The notes: a model not told the origin generated them from the letters alone. Shown: positions 41,880-51,410, counted from the first letter of the stretch. The stretch is DNA of 53,441 nucleotides from DASVDE01 sp963740065 (GCA_963740065.1 CAVUCS010000010.1:1-53441); one strand, 5' to 3'. Program-made: numbers and translations.

Positions 41880-43308
41880 CTTCGCCCTCCGGACGAGCAT
41901 CAAATCCGATCGCCTGCTCCAAGGCGTAGGAGGCCTCAAGCATCTTCTGCTCGGCGAAAGCCGGAGCGGCGATCTGGAAGCCAACCGGCAACTTCGGGCC
42001 GCCGCCCGCCGGCTCGGCCATGCCCGCGGGAATCGAAATCGCCGGAATGCCGGCGAGGCTCATCGGCACGGTGAAGAAGTCGTTCATGTACATCGCCAGC
42101 GGGTCGTCGGTCTTCTCATCGAGGTTGAAAGCAACCGAGGGCGATGTTGGAGTGACAACGAAGTCAAAGCCGGCGAAAGCGGCGGCGAAGTCCTCGGCGA
42201 TCTTGGTCCGAACTTTCTGCGCCTGCCCGTAGTAAGCGTCGTAGTAGCCGGAGGAGAGAGCGTAGGTGCCGAGCATGATGCGCCGCTTGACCTCATCTCC
42301 AAAGCCCTCCGCCCGGGTCGCCTCATACATCTCGTTCAGGTCCCGTGAGCCGTCGACCCGCATCCCGTAGCGGACGCCGTCGTAGCGAGCGAGGTTGGAG
42401 GAGGCCTCCGCGGGGGCAATCACGTAGTAGGCGGAGATCCCGTGCTCGGCATGGGGAAGCGGCACCTCGCCGATCTCGCCTCCAAGCCGCTCGATAGTCG
42501 CCAGGGTCGCTTCGAAGACCTCGCGCACGCCGGGCTCAACCGAATCGTGGGCCAGCTCGCTCGGCACCGCGAATCGCAGCCCCTTCAGGTCCTCACGACC
42601 TGGCGCGTTTATCCCGCCCTCAATCCCAACCGAGGTCGAGTCGCAGGCATCGCGCCCTTGCAGCGCGTCCAGCAATAGGGCGGCGTCGGTCACGTTGCGA
42701 GTCAACGGCCCGCATTGATCCAGCGAAGAGGCGAAGGCGATCATCCCGTAGCGGGAGATCGAGCCGTAGGTCGGCTTCAATCCGACCAGCCCGCAGAGCG
42801 CGGCGGGCTGACGGATCGAGCCGCCGGTATCGGTGCCGATCGCGCACGGAGCCAGCCCCCCGGCGACAACCGCCGCGGAGCCGCCAGAGGAACCGCCGGG
42901 CACGCGGCCGCGATCCCATGGATTGAGAACGGGCCCGTAAGCGGAGTTCTCGTTCGAGGAGCCCATCGCGAACTCATCCATGTTGGTCTTGCCAAGCACC
43001 GTGCCGCCGGCTTCGCGCAGCCTGCGCACGGCCGTCGCGGTGTAGGGAGGCTCGTACCCCTCCAGGATGCGCGACCCGGCGGTGGTCGGCACCCCCTCGG
43101 TGCAAAAGATGTCCTTGACGGCGACGGGAATTCCGGCCAGCGCCCCTTCCGCCTCCCCGGCGCCGTCCTCGGCCCGCCACAGGAAGGCGTTTAACTCGTC
43201 CCCGGCGGCCGCCTCCCGCCAGGCATCGAAGTACTCCCCGGGAGACAGCTCGCCGGCCCCGATCCGCGCCGCCGCCTCGGCGACGGTCAACTCCAGTAGC
43301 GCGCTCAC
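41872..43308 (-). CDS. gatA: Asp-tRNA(Asn)/Glu-tRNA(Gln) amidotransferase subunit A
   Basis: Glutaminase subunit that feeds ammonia to GatB. 478 residues of the amidase-signature family: the catalytic Lys in GIPVAVKDIFCTEG, and the Ser-cis-Ser region PGGSSGGSAAVVAGGLAP followed by IGTDTGGSIRQPAALCGLVG. The start is GTG at 43308, overlapping the gatC stop (GTGA). gatC-gatA-gatB in this order is the usual operon. Confidence 0.95.
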   Translation of the reverse strand: MSALLELTVAEAAARIGAGELSPGEYFDAWREAAAGDELNAFLWRAEDGAGEAEGALAGIPVAVKDIFCTEGVPTTAGSRILEGYEPPYTATAVRRLREAGGTVLGKTNMDEFAMGSSNENSAYGPVLNPWDRGRVPGGSSGGSAAVVAGGLAPCAIGTDTGGSIRQPAALCGLVGLKPTYGSISRYGMIAFASSLDQCGPLTRNVTDAALLLDALQGRDACDSTSVGIEGGINAPGREDLKGLRFAVPSELAHDSVEPGVREVFEATLATIERLGGEIGEVPLPHAEHGISAYYVIAPAEASSNLARYDGVRYGMRVDGSRDLNEMYEATRAEGFGDEVKRRIMLGTYALSSGYYDAYYGQAQKVRTKIAEDFAAAFAGFDFVVTPTSPSVAFNLDEKTDDPLAMYMNDFFTVPMSLAGIPAISIPAGMAEPAGGGPKLPVGFQIAAPAFAEQKMLEASYALEQAIGFDARPEGEDG

Positions 43309-43598
43309 TCTGCCTCCGCCTGTGGCGAGGGGACGCGGAAAGCGCCATCGACGGGATCGGGCGCCGGCGCCAGGATCTTCTCCCGCGGCCAGCTCGGCCG
43401 CGGCTGATCCGCCCGTAAAACGTTTTCCAGCTCGACCACATGGGAGGTGGGAGCGACGCCTTCGAGGTCGAGGCCGGCGATCCGATCGACGTGCTCCAGG
43501 ATCCCCGAAAGCTCCCCGGCCATCCGCTCAACGTCCGCCTCGGAGAGACGCAGGCGAGAGAGCCTGGCGACGTGCAGCACCTGTTCCCGATCGATCAC
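43305..43598 (-). CDS. gatC: Asp-tRNA(Asn)/Glu-tRNA(Gln) amidotransferase subunit C
   Basis: 97-residue belt subunit that stabilises GatA-GatB. Family pattern: VLHVARLSRLRLSEADVERM, ILEHVDRIAGLDLEGVAPTS and the C-terminal LRADQPRPSW with ILAPAPDPVDGAFRVP. Start GTG at 43598. First gene of the operon; its promoter must lie in the short divergent gap to the next gene. Confidence 0.92.
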   Translation of the reverse strand: MIDREQVLHVARLSRLRLSEADVERMAGELSGILEHVDRIAGLDLEGVAPTSHVVELENVLRADQPRPSWPREKILAPAPDPVDGAFRVPSPQAEAE

Positions 43599-43654
43599 GC
43601 GCGAGATTCTAGGTGTCCGTCATTTGGCTGCTCAGCCAGTTAGAGTTGGCGCCG

Positions 43655-44098
43655 ATGCAGGGACCGACGGCGGAGCGCTTCGTAGTCATGAGCTTGCGGC
43701 TGCTCGCCGTCAGCTTCGCCGTCGTTGGCATTCTCTTCATCGCGGTCCCCAATGGGGTCCTGGACACGCTCTCCGACCTGGGTGACTCGCTCGGCGACTT
43801 CACCTCCGCGCCCCACGGCAGCGAACAGCTTTGGCTCGCCCTCGGCTTCTCCTACATGGTCGTGATCGCCGGGCTCTGCGCGATCGCGCAGGCCGACGTG
43901 GTCCGCTTCCGCCCGCTACTGCTCCTACTCGCAATCGGCAAGACCGCCTCCTCGCTCTCGACCCTCGCCTTCTTCCTCTTCGATCAAGACGTCTTCGCCT
44001 ATCTCCTCAACTTCCTCGTCGACGGCTCGCTGGCGCTGCTGGCGCTGTGGCTCTGGGCCCTCGCCGGCCGAGTTGATCGGGCGCCGGCGCCCGGTTGA
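43655..44098 (+). CDS. Small membrane protein of unknown function
   Basis: 147 residues from the ATG at 43655 (GTG at 43613 gives 161). Four hydrophobic segments (about 11-34, 55-77, 84-106, 112-131 of the shorter form) with SDLGDSLGDFTSAPHGSEQL in the first outer loop. I do not recognise a family. It precedes a GMC oxidoreductase gene in the same frame, separated by a stop codon and 60 bases, so the two may be co-expressed. Confidence 0.6.
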   Translation: MQGPTAERFVVMSLRLLAVSFAVVGILFIAVPNGVLDTLSDLGDSLGDFTSAPHGSEQLWLALGFSYMVVIAGLCAIAQADVVRFRPLLLLLAIGKTASSLSTLAFFLFDQDVFAYLLNFLVDGSLALLALWLWALAGRVDRAPAPG

Positions 44099-44158
44099 AG
44101 GCGCGCGCCAGGGCTCTCAGCCGCTGAGCAACGAACCCTGAGCGCGATCTGCGAGGCA

Positions 44159-46012
44159 ATGGCCCCCGGAATTGGCGGCCTGCCCGCGGCGGAGCGCGAC
44201 GTCGACGCTTCCGGCCCCGTCGCCGAGTTCCTCGCTTCGGTATCCCCCCGAGTCCTGGTCCGCCTGCGGCTCGGCCTGCGCGCTTTCGAGTGGCTCCCCT
44301 TCCCCTGGCGCTTCAGCCGCCTCGACATCGGCGCCCGCGAAGACTTCCTGCGGCGGATGGATAGATCCCGCATCGGCATCCATCGCGACCTCTTACTGAT
44401 GGCGAAGCTCTTCTCAACCCTCGGTTACGCCGTCACTCCCGAGGTCGAAGAGCGGGTCGGAATCAGAATCTCCTGCGCCCTCTCCGACGGCTCGCTCCCC
44501 GAGCCACGCGGGTCATTGGGAGACCTGACGCCGGAGGCCGACGGCGAGGAATGCGATGTCGTCATCGTCGGCTCAGGAGCGGGCGGGGCCGCCGCGGCGG
44601 TGACCCTCGCGGAGGCGGGCCTCGACGTCATCGTGCTCGAGGCGGGCGATAGCTATGACCGCGACAGCTATCCCGACGGAAGGCTCGACGCGGTCGCCTC
44701 GCTGTATCGGGACGCCGGCCTGACCATCGCCGAGGGGCGCCCGCCGATCCCGGTTCCGGTGGCGAGAACCGTGGGCGGCACGACGGTGATCAACTCGGGA
44801 ACCTGCTTCCGCGCCCCCGAGCCGCTGCTCGCGGACTGGCGCGCGCGCTTCGGAATCGAGTGGGCGGAAGAGCTCGCCCCCGACTTCGCCGAGGCGGAAG
44901 AGTTCCTGCGAGTCACCCCGCTCGATCCGGAGCGGATGGGTCGCAACGGACAGCTGGCAATGGAGGGAGCGCATGCGCTCGGCGTCAGCGGCGGCCCGAT
45001 CTCCCGCAATGCCGGCAACTGCGTCCAGTGCAGCTCCTGCCCCTTCGGCTGTGAGATCGACGCCAAGCGTGGGATGCACGTCAGCTATCTGCCGCGGGCA
45101 GTTGCCGCCGGTGCGCGCCTGCGTGCCGGGGTTGAGGCGAACCGCATCTTGGTCGAGAGAGGCCGCGCGGCCGGCGTCAACTGCACGGTGTCCGGGCGCG
45201 CCGCCGGCAACGGCTCGGCCCGCCCCTACAACGTCCGCGCCCGCCGCGCGACGATCGTCGCCGGTGGCGCCCTGGGGACACCGGAGCTGCTCCTGCGCTC
45301 AAAGCTCGGCGGTCGCCAAGTCGGGCGCAACTTCCACATGCACCCCGCCTGTTGGGTCGGCGCCCGCTACGGAGAAGAGGTGCGGGGCTGGGACGGCGTG
45401 ATGCAGAGCTACTACGTCGACGAGTGGGAGTCGGAACGCATCCTGCTCGAAGCGACTTTCACGCCGCTTGCCTTCGGCGCTGCCTGGCTGCTGGGAACCG
45501 GTCGCGAACACCAAAAGGCGATGCTGGACTTCGACCACATAGGCTCGATCGGCGTCCAACTCTCCGACCGCTCGACTGGGCGGGTCGGCGTTGCCGGCGA
45601 CGGCTCGCTGCGCGCCTCGTACAAGCTCACCCAAGAAGACGTCGATTCCCTCATCTTCGGCATCGCCCGCGCCGCGGAGATTCACTTCGCGGCGGGCGCG
45701 ACGGAGGTCTATCCGAACATCGGCCGGGTCGGGTCCTTGAAGCCGGGGCAGGTCGCCGAGTTCGAGGCGACGCGCTTCAAGCCTTCCGAGCTCCACCTCG
45801 AGGCATTTCACCCGATGGGCACGGCGCGCATTTCCGCCGACCCGAGCGGGGGCGTCTGCGCGCCAGACGGCTCGGTCAACGGCGTTTCCGGCCTCTACGT
45901 CGCCGACGCCTCGCTTTTCCCCACCGCGGTCGGCGTCAACCCGATGATGACCATCATCGCGTTTGCCAAGCGAATCGCCGCCGGAATCGCCGAAGCGACC
46001 CCGGCGGCGTAA
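44159..46012 (+). CDS. GMC-family FAD oxidoreductase, long-chain alcohol oxidase-like
   Basis: 617 residues. N-terminal ~120 residues form a gluconate-dehydrogenase-subunit-3-like region (ARL/FLRRMDRSRIG), then the FAD site DVVIVGSGAGGAAAAVTLAE (about 131-150) and VLEAGDSYDRD, a Cys-rich NCVQCSSCPFGCEIDAKRG, and the C-terminal FHPMGTARISADP and LYVADASLFPTAVGVNPMMT with the catalytic His/Asn region. This layout matches fatty-alcohol oxidases and some sterol oxidases. Sequence resembling the family N-terminus (AEQRTLSAICEAM) continues upstream of the ATG to 44099 with no ATG, GTG or TTG; a CTG at 44138 is the only candidate, so the true start is uncertain. Confidence 0.83.
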   Translation: MAPGIGGLPAAERDVDASGPVAEFLASVSPRVLVRLRLGLRAFEWLPFPWRFSRLDIGAREDFLRRMDRSRIGIHRDLLLMAKLFSTLGYAVTPEVEERVGIRISCALSDGSLPEPRGSLGDLTPEADGEECDVVIVGSGAGGAAAAVTLAEAGLDVIVLEAGDSYDRDSYPDGRLDAVASLYRDAGLTIAEGRPPIPVPVARTVGGTTVINSGTCFRAPEPLLADWRARFGIEWAEELAPDFAEAEEFLRVTPLDPERMGRNGQLAMEGAHALGVSGGPISRNAGNCVQCSSCPFGCEIDAKRGMHVSYLPRAVAAGARLRAGVEANRILVERGRAAGVNCTVSGRAAGNGSARPYNVRARRATIVAGGALGTPELLLRSKLGGRQVGRNFHMHPACWVGARYGEEVRGWDGVMQSYYVDEWESERILLEATFTPLAFGAAWLLGTGREHQKAMLDFDHIGSIGVQLSDRSTGRVGVAGDGSLRASYKLTQEDVDSLIFGIARAAEIHFAAGATEVYPNIGRVGSLKPGQVAEFEATRFKPSELHLEAFHPMGTARISADPSGGVCAPDGSVNGVSGLYVADASLFPTAVGVNPMMTIIAFAKRIAAGIAEATPAA

Positions 46013-46015
46013 CCC

Positions 46016-46612
46016 TCAGACTCCCGAGCTTGGCGGGGGCGGCGGAGGGGGCGGCTGCTGCGCGGGCGGAGCAGGCGGCGTCTGTGAAGGCGGCGCGGGA
46101 GGCGGAGGCGTTCCGCCACCGCCGGCCGGAGGGTTGCCTCCACCGCCACCCATGCGATCAGCGGCGTCGCCGAAGGAAATGCCTTCCTCTTGCATCGCTC
46201 GATACGCGCCAAAGGCGATAAGGGCGGTAAGGATGAGGCCGAGGAACAGTCCCCACTTGCGGTCAGCGCTACCGGGCGGATCGACAACCCGGTAGAGCAC
46301 GAGCAGGAATGAAATGCCACCCAGCACGGCCACCGCGCTGTTCAGCGGGAACTCGATCGCCATGTCCGAGGCCCTCAGCGCAGCCGTAGCCACGGCGACG
46401 ACCACAGTGAGCAGGAGGATCAAATCAATGAAGCTGAATGCATCCCAGGCATTGAAGGTGACGCTGGTGGGACCGACGTCGATCCCGAACTGGTTCTGCA
46501 GCGCTTCCACGCCGGTGTCGAAGCCAAACCACGAAAAGAACATCGAGATGAAGAGCAAGATCGCCGAAACGGCGGCGATTTTCTCTCCTTGACTCAACCG
46601 ATTGACATCCAT
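46016..46612 (-). CDS. Membrane protein with Pro/Gly-rich tail
   Basis: 198 residues. Four hydrophobic segments (about 12-30, 57-78, 88-107, 117-136) and a C-terminal ~55 residues made almost only of Gly and Pro blocks (GGGGGNPPAGGGGTPPPPAP). The tail is low-complexity and probably unfolded. I do not recognise the family; the four-helix part resembles small DUF-type proteins common in actinobacteria. Its end lies three bases from the GMC gene end (convergent). Confidence 0.6.
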   Translation of the reverse strand: MDVNRLSQGEKIAAVSAILLFISMFFSWFGFDTGVEALQNQFGIDVGPTSVTFNAWDAFSFIDLILLLTVVVAVATAALRASDMAIEFPLNSAVAVLGGISFLLVLYRVVDPPGSADRKWGLFLGLILTALIAFGAYRAMQEEGISFGDAADRMGGGGGNPPAGGGGTPPPPAPPSQTPPAPPAQQPPPPPPPPSSGV

Positions 46613-46649
46613 CTACATTTCCCTCCGAGGAGTAGGGGTCGGTCCGACA

Positions 46650-47499
46650 CTACACCCGCGCGCGGGCGGCCTCCAACGTATTGACGAGCAACATCGCGAT
46701 CGTCATCGGCCCGACCCCGCCGGGCACCGGAGTGATCGCCCCGGCCACCTCGCTTGCCGCCTCGAAATCGACGTCGCCGCAGAGGCCGTCCTCAGTGCGA
46801 TTCATGCCGACATCGATGACAACCGCCCCGGGCTTAACCGCATCGGCGCCGAGCAAGTCGCGGCACGCCGACCGCAGCTACCAAAACATCGGCACGGCGA
46901 CATGCCGCCGCCAGATCGCGGGTGCGTGAGTGGCACGCGGTGACCGTCGCGTTCTCCGCGAGCAACAACCGCGCCACCGGCACACCGACCAACTTCGAGC
47001 GCCCGACGACCACCGCCTCGGCGCCCTCCAACTCGACCTTTTCGTGACGGAGCATCTCCATCACACCGGCGGGAGTGCAGGGAACCAACCCGGGCATCCC
47101 GTGGGCAAGCAGTCCGGCGTTCATCGGAGTCAAGCCGTCGACGTCCTTGCCAGGATCGATCGCCGCGACCACAGCGTCGGGGTCGATCTGCTCGGGGACG
47201 GGAAGTTGGACGAGGATGCCGTCGACGTCTTGGTCGAGGCCAAGCTCAGCGACCAGCTCCAGGAGCCGGCTCTCGGTTGCGTCCGCCGGCAGGGCGTGAT
47301 GCACCGAGCGCATCCCGGCCTCCTCGCAAGCTCTGTGCTTGTTGCGGATGTAGACCTGAGAGGCGGGGTCCTCGCCAACGATCACCGTGGCGAGCGCCGG
47401 CACGCGACCGGCCTCCTTTTCGAAAGCGGCCACCTCGTCGGCGACCCGTTCGCGGACCGCGGCACCCACCGCCTTACCGTCGATTATCCGCGCGCTCAT
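46650..47499 (-). CDS. folD: Methylenetetrahydrofolate dehydrogenase/cyclohydrolase, frameshifted
   Basis: Bifunctional one-carbon enzyme (5,10-methylene- to 10-formyl-THF). The first frame, from the ATG at 47499, shows ASQVYIRNKHRACEEAGM with the catalytic-Lys segment, DGILVQLPVP, DVDGLTPMNAGLL, CTPAGVMEML and VVVGRSKLVGVPVARLLL; at about 46860 it shifts, and the second frame continues LLGADAVKPGAVVIDVGMNR, DVDFEAASEVAGAITPVPGG and VGPMTIAMLLVNTLEA. Removing one base at about 46860 gives one ~282-residue protein of the normal length. FolD is normally essential, so an assembly error is likely. Coupled to pcrA by ATGA. Confidence 0.85.
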
Positions 47500-49730
47500 C
47501 GCTTGCGGATCGGCGCGTAGTCGGCCATCAGCTTGCGCTCCTTCCCCTCGCCGGCGAAGCGGACAACGACCACTCCCCCCGGTTCGACTCCGGTCACCAC
47601 ACCATCGCCGAAGCCGGCGTGGACGACATCGTCTCCAGTCTGCAACTCCAGCGCCGGGCCAGGATCGAGCGGCGCGGGCCCGCCCTGCGAGGCCGGTGGC
47701 GATGACCAGCTCGTTCCCGGCGCGCTCGAGTGCCGCTCGGTCAAATCGGCCGGCAGCTCATCGATGAAGCGCGATGGCAGGTTGCGCTCGGACCGGCCAA
47801 ACAGGCGCCGCTCACGCGTCCAGGTCATGTAGAGGCGTTGGCGGGCTCGGGTGATGCCGACGTAACAGAGCCGCCGCTCCTCCTCTTCGCCGCCCTCTTC
47901 CAGGGCTTTCATGTGAGGGAAGGCGCCGTCTTCGCAGCCGATGATGAAGACCGTGTCGTACTCCAGGCCCTTGGCGTTGTGCAGGGTCATCAGGGTGACC
48001 AGAGACTCATCGTCGGGCCGCAGGCCGTCCTGCTCGGTATAGAGGGAGATCTGCTGGAGGAACTCTTCCAGCGGGGGCGTCTCACTCTCACCCTCCAGCT
48101 CGCGGTTGGCATCGAACTCCGCGGCAACGCCAACCAGCTCTTCCAGGTTCTCGACTCGCCCCTCCGCCTCGACAGTGCGCTCCGCCGCCAGCGCCTCCAG
48201 GTATCCGGTCTCGTTCAGGGTGGCCTCGAGCAGCCCGGAGACCGAACTGCCTTCCTCGGCCCGCTCGCGCAGGCCCGCCATCGTCTCGTGGAAGCGGGAG
48301 ATCGCCTTGATCGCCGCCCCACTCAGACCCGGCACCTCCTCGGCGCGCTCCGCCACCTCCCAGATCGAGAGGCCGGTGGTGTTCGCGTGGGAGGCGAGGC
48401 GCCCCTGGCTGGTGTTGCCGATCCCCCGCCGCGGCGAATTCACGACGCGGCCAAAGGACACCTGGTCGGAGGGATTGACCAGAAGGCTGAGATAGGCGAC
48501 CGCATCCTTGATCTCCGCTCGCTCGTAGAACTTGGTGCCGCCGATCACCTGGTAGGGCAGCTCGAAGCGAACCAGCGTGTCCTCCAACACCCGGCTCATC
48601 GCGTTGGTCCGGTAGAAGATCGCGACGTCCTCGCGCCGCACCCCTCTCTCCTCGCCGAGGCGCTCGATCTCCCCCGCCACCCAGCGCGCCTCCTCGTGCT
48701 CATCCGCCAACTCGGAGAGCTGCACCGGGTCGCCGCCGGCGATCTCCGTCCAGAGTCTCTTCGGTCGTCGCTGGCGGTTGCGCTCAACCACCGCGTTGGC
48801 GGCAGAGAGGATCGTTTGCGTCGAGCGGTAGTTCTGCTCAAGCTTCACCACCTCGGCCTCGGGAAAGTCGCGCTCGAAGTCAAGGATGTTGCGAATATCG
48901 GCGTGGCGGAAGCCGTAGATCGACTGGTCTTCGTCTCCGACAACCATCAGATTTCCGTGGTCTGAAGCCAAAAGCTGCAGCATCCGGTACTGGGCGTGAT
49001 TGGTGTCCTGGTACTCGTCAACGAGGATATGGCGGAAGGTCCGCTGCCAGCGCTCCCGCACCTCGGGGAACAGCTCCAGCGCGTTGACGGTTCGCACCAA
49101 GAGGTCGTCGAAGTCCATCGCGTTGGCCTCGACCATCCGTCTCTCGTATAGCGCGTAGGCCTCGGCGACCACCTCCTCAAAGATGCTGCCCTGCGCCTGG
49201 GCGTAGGCCTCGGCGTCGACCAGTCTGTTCTTCGCGCCGGAAATTTGCGAGCGGATCGAGCGCGGCGGATAGCGTCTGGGGTCCACCTGTAGCTCTCTCA
49301 GGCAGCGCTTCAGCATCCGCAGCGCATCGGACTCGTCGTAAATCGTGAAGCCGCGCGAGTACCCGAGTCGCTCGGCGTCGGCGCGCAGCATCCGCGCGCA
49401 AGAGGAGTGGAAGGTCGTCACCCACATCGCCCGCGCTGAGCGGCCGACCAACGCCTCGACGCGGTCGCGCATCTCTCTCGCCGCCTTGTTGGTAAAGGTG
49501 ATCGCGAGGATCTCCCCCGGCCGCGCCCGATCGGTGGCCAGCAGGTAAGCGATCCTGTGGGTCAGGACCCGGGTCTTGCCCGAACCGGCGCCGGCCAGCA
49601 CCAGCAGCGGCCCATCGCCGGCGCGCACCGCCTCGCGTTGGGGATTGTTGAGGCCGGCCAGAAGCCGCTCGACACGATCGGCGCCAGGTTCTGTCGGGGC
49701 GCCTCTGCCGTTGGGTCTCCTCCGTAACAT
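47496..49730 (-). CDS. pcrA: UvrD/PcrA-family ATP-dependent DNA helicase
   Basis: Superfamily 1A 3'-5' helicase in repair and replication. 744 residues from the ATG at 49730. Motifs in order: Q-motif LNNPQREAVRAGDGP, Walker A LAGAGSGKTRVLTHRIAYLL (about 45), Ia AITFTNKAAREM, II VDEYQDTNHAQY, III VGDEDQSIYGFRHAD, IV LEQNYRST, V LMTLHNAKGLEYDTVFIIG, VI EEERRLCYVGITRARQRLY, then a C-terminal Tudor-like segment VVHAGFGDGVVTGVEPGG. The extension to 49901 overlaps cysE and is rejected. It sits 31 bases after cysE. Confidence 0.94.
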   Translation of the reverse strand: MLRRRPNGRGAPTEPGADRVERLLAGLNNPQREAVRAGDGPLLVLAGAGSGKTRVLTHRIAYLLATDRARPGEILAITFTNKAAREMRDRVEALVGRSARAMWVTTFHSSCARMLRADAERLGYSRGFTIYDESDALRMLKRCLRELQVDPRRYPPRSIRSQISGAKNRLVDAEAYAQAQGSIFEEVVAEAYALYERRMVEANAMDFDDLLVRTVNALELFPEVRERWQRTFRHILVDEYQDTNHAQYRMLQLLASDHGNLMVVGDEDQSIYGFRHADIRNILDFERDFPEAEVVKLEQNYRSTQTILSAANAVVERNRQRRPKRLWTEIAGGDPVQLSELADEHEEARWVAGEIERLGEERGVRREDVAIFYRTNAMSRVLEDTLVRFELPYQVIGGTKFYERAEIKDAVAYLSLLVNPSDQVSFGRVVNSPRRGIGNTSQGRLASHANTTGLSIWEVAERAEEVPGLSGAAIKAISRFHETMAGLRERAEEGSSVSGLLEATLNETGYLEALAAERTVEAEGRVENLEELVGVAAEFDANRELEGESETPPLEEFLQQISLYTEQDGLRPDDESLVTLMTLHNAKGLEYDTVFIIGCEDGAFPHMKALEEGGEEEERRLCYVGITRARQRLYMTWTRERRLFGRSERNLPSRFIDELPADLTERHSSAPGTSWSSPPASQGGPAPLDPGPALELQTGDDVVHAGFGDGVVTGVEPGGVVVVRFAGEGKERKLMADYAPIRKR

Positions 49731-49761
49731 CGCCTCCGAGAATAGAGAGGCGCGCGGCGGC

Positions 49762-50490
49762 TCATCCGCCCGCCGAGGAGCGGCCGGTGCGGGAGCGCAG
49801 TTCGCCATTGCCGCCCTCCGATTTCTCTTTCCCGTCCAGCTCCGCGAGGCGTTGCTCGAGATCGGCGATGCGCTCCGAAAGCGCCTTGAGCGCTTCGGCA
49901 ATCGGATCGGGCAAGTGGATCCAGTCGGCGTCGGGGCCCTCTACGCGTCGCCCTTCCACCTTCACCGGGTGGCCGGGATTGCCGACGACGGTGGAAAGCG
50001 GTGGCACATCCTCGACGACCACAGTGTTGGCGCCGATCTTGGCGCCGTCTCCGACGGCGATCGGGCCCAACAGCTTGGCGCCGGAGCCAACGGTGACGTT
50101 GTTCCCGAGAGTCGGGTGGCGCTTGCCGCGCTGGAAGCCGGTGCCTCCCAGGGTCACTCCCTGGTAGAGAGTCACCCGCTCACCGATCTCGGCCGTTTCG
50201 CCGATCACCACGCCGGAACCGTGGTCGATGAAGAACTCACCGCCGATCTTGGCCGCGGGATGGATCTCAACGCCGGTGATCGAGCGAGTCACGTAGGCGA
50301 TTGCTCGCGGCGCCAGCGGCACCGCCGTCTCCTGCAGGGCGTGGGCGACACGATGGGCAAGCAGCGCCTGCACCCCCGCCCAACTGGTGAGGATCTCGAA
50401 GGTGGAAACGCCCTGCGCCGCCGGGTCGCGGTCGCGCGCAGCGGCGACATCCGCCTTCACCTCTCCCAGGACTCGCTTCCACGCGCTCAT
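49762..50490 (-). CDS. cysE: Serine O-acetyltransferase
   Basis: Acetylates serine for cysteine synthesis. 242 residues: an N-terminal helical part, then a left-handed beta-helix of hexapeptide repeats (about 65-165) with the catalytic FFIDHGSGVVIGETAEIG and VTLYQGVTLGGTGFQRGKRH. The C-terminal ~50 residues are a charged, coiled-coil-like extension (LSERIADLEQRLAELDG) not found in short CysE. ATG at 50490 overlaps the cysK stop by ATGA, so the two steps are translated together and likely form the cysteine synthase complex. Confidence 0.94.
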   Translation of the reverse strand: MSAWKRVLGEVKADVAAARDRDPAAQGVSTFEILTSWAGVQALLAHRVAHALQETAVPLAPRAIAYVTRSITGVEIHPAAKIGGEFFIDHGSGVVIGETAEIGERVTLYQGVTLGGTGFQRGKRHPTLGNNVTVGSGAKLLGPIAVGDGAKIGANTVVVEDVPPLSTVVGNPGHPVKVEGRRVEGPDADWIHLPDPIAEALKALSERIADLEQRLAELDGKEKSEGGNGELRSRTGRSSAGG

Positions 50491-51410
50491 GGGAAAAAGA
50501 ATGGCAGGGACATGTAGCGCTCGCCCGAGTCGCAGACGATCGTGACCACGCGCTTGCCCTCCATCTCGCGCCGTGCAGCCACCTCCAGCGCCGCCTTCAG
50601 GTTGGCCCCGGCGGAGATCCCGGCGAGGATGCCCTCGCGCTGAGCGGCGAGGCGCGCCATCTCCAGCGCGTCCTCATCGGAGACGGAGACGATCTCGTCG
50701 ATCACCGAGCGGTCGAGCACCTCAGGGACGAATCCAGCCCCGATGCCCTGAATTTTGTGCGGCCCGGGGACGCCCCCGGAGAGGACCGGCGAAGTCTCCG
50801 GCTCGACCGCGATCACCGATGCCTCCGGGTTGCGCTCGCGCAGCATCCGCCCGACGCCGGTGATCGTCCCCCCGGTGCCGACCCCGGCGACGAAAGCGTC
50901 GACCTTGCCGTCGGTGTCGCCCCAAATCTCCTCCGCCGTGGTTTGCCGGTGGATCTCCGGGTTCGCCGGGTTGGAGAACTGCTGCGGCATGAACCCCTTG
51001 CGCTGCTCGCAGATCTCCCGCGCCATATCGACGGCCTCCGTCATCCCTCCAAGGGAGGGTGTCTCACGCACCTCCGCCCCGTAAGCGCGCAACAGCTTCG
51101 CCCGTTCGCGGCTCATCCCCTCCGGCAGGGTCAGGATCAGCTCGTAACCACGCGCCGCGCAGACCATCGCCAGGGCGATCCCGGTGTTGCCGCTGGTCGG
51201 CTCGACGATCACCGATCTCCCCCGCTCGACCTTCCCCGCCTCCTCGGCGGCGTCAATCATCGCCACCCCGATCCGATCCTTCACCGAACCGCCGGGATTG
51301 AAGTACTCCAACTTCGCGCAGACCTCGCCGGCCAGCCCTTCGCCCAGCCGCGAGAGCGACACCATCGGCGTCCCGCCGACAACCGCCGAAGCCTCCCCCC
51401 CGATCCGCAT
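50487..51410 (-). CDS. cysK: Cysteine synthase (O-acetylserine sulfhydrylase)
   Basis: PLP enzyme that replaces the acetyl group of O-acetylserine with sulfide. 307 residues from the ATG at 51410; a TTG ten codons upstream is possible. Visible: GGTPMVSLSRL, the PLP lysine in YFNPGGSVKDRIGVAM (about 42), VEPTSGNTGIALAMV, QQFSNPANPEIHRQTT, GVGTGGTITGVGRML (phosphate loop) and KIQGIGAGFVPEVLD. First gene of cysK-cysE-pcrA-folD. The decayed element begins about 40 bases upstream of its start. Confidence 0.94.
   Translation of the reverse strand: MRIGGEASAVVGGTPMVSLSRLGEGLAGEVCAKLEYFNPGGSVKDRIGVAMIDAAEEAGKVERGRSVIVEPTSGNTGIALAMVCAARGYELILTLPEGMSRERAKLLRAYGAEVRETPSLGGMTEAVDMAREICEQRKGFMPQQFSNPANPEIHRQTTAEEIWGDTDGKVDAFVAGVGTGGTITGVGRMLRERNPEASVIAVEPETSPVLSGGVPGPHKIQGIGAGFVPEVLDRSVIDEIVSVSDEDALEMARLAAQREGILAGISAGANLKAALEVAARREMEGKRVVTIVCDSGERYMSLPFFFP

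Noticed and set aside
47496..49901. 801-residue form of PcrA
   Set aside because: The extension reads through cysE in another frame and lacks helicase homology.
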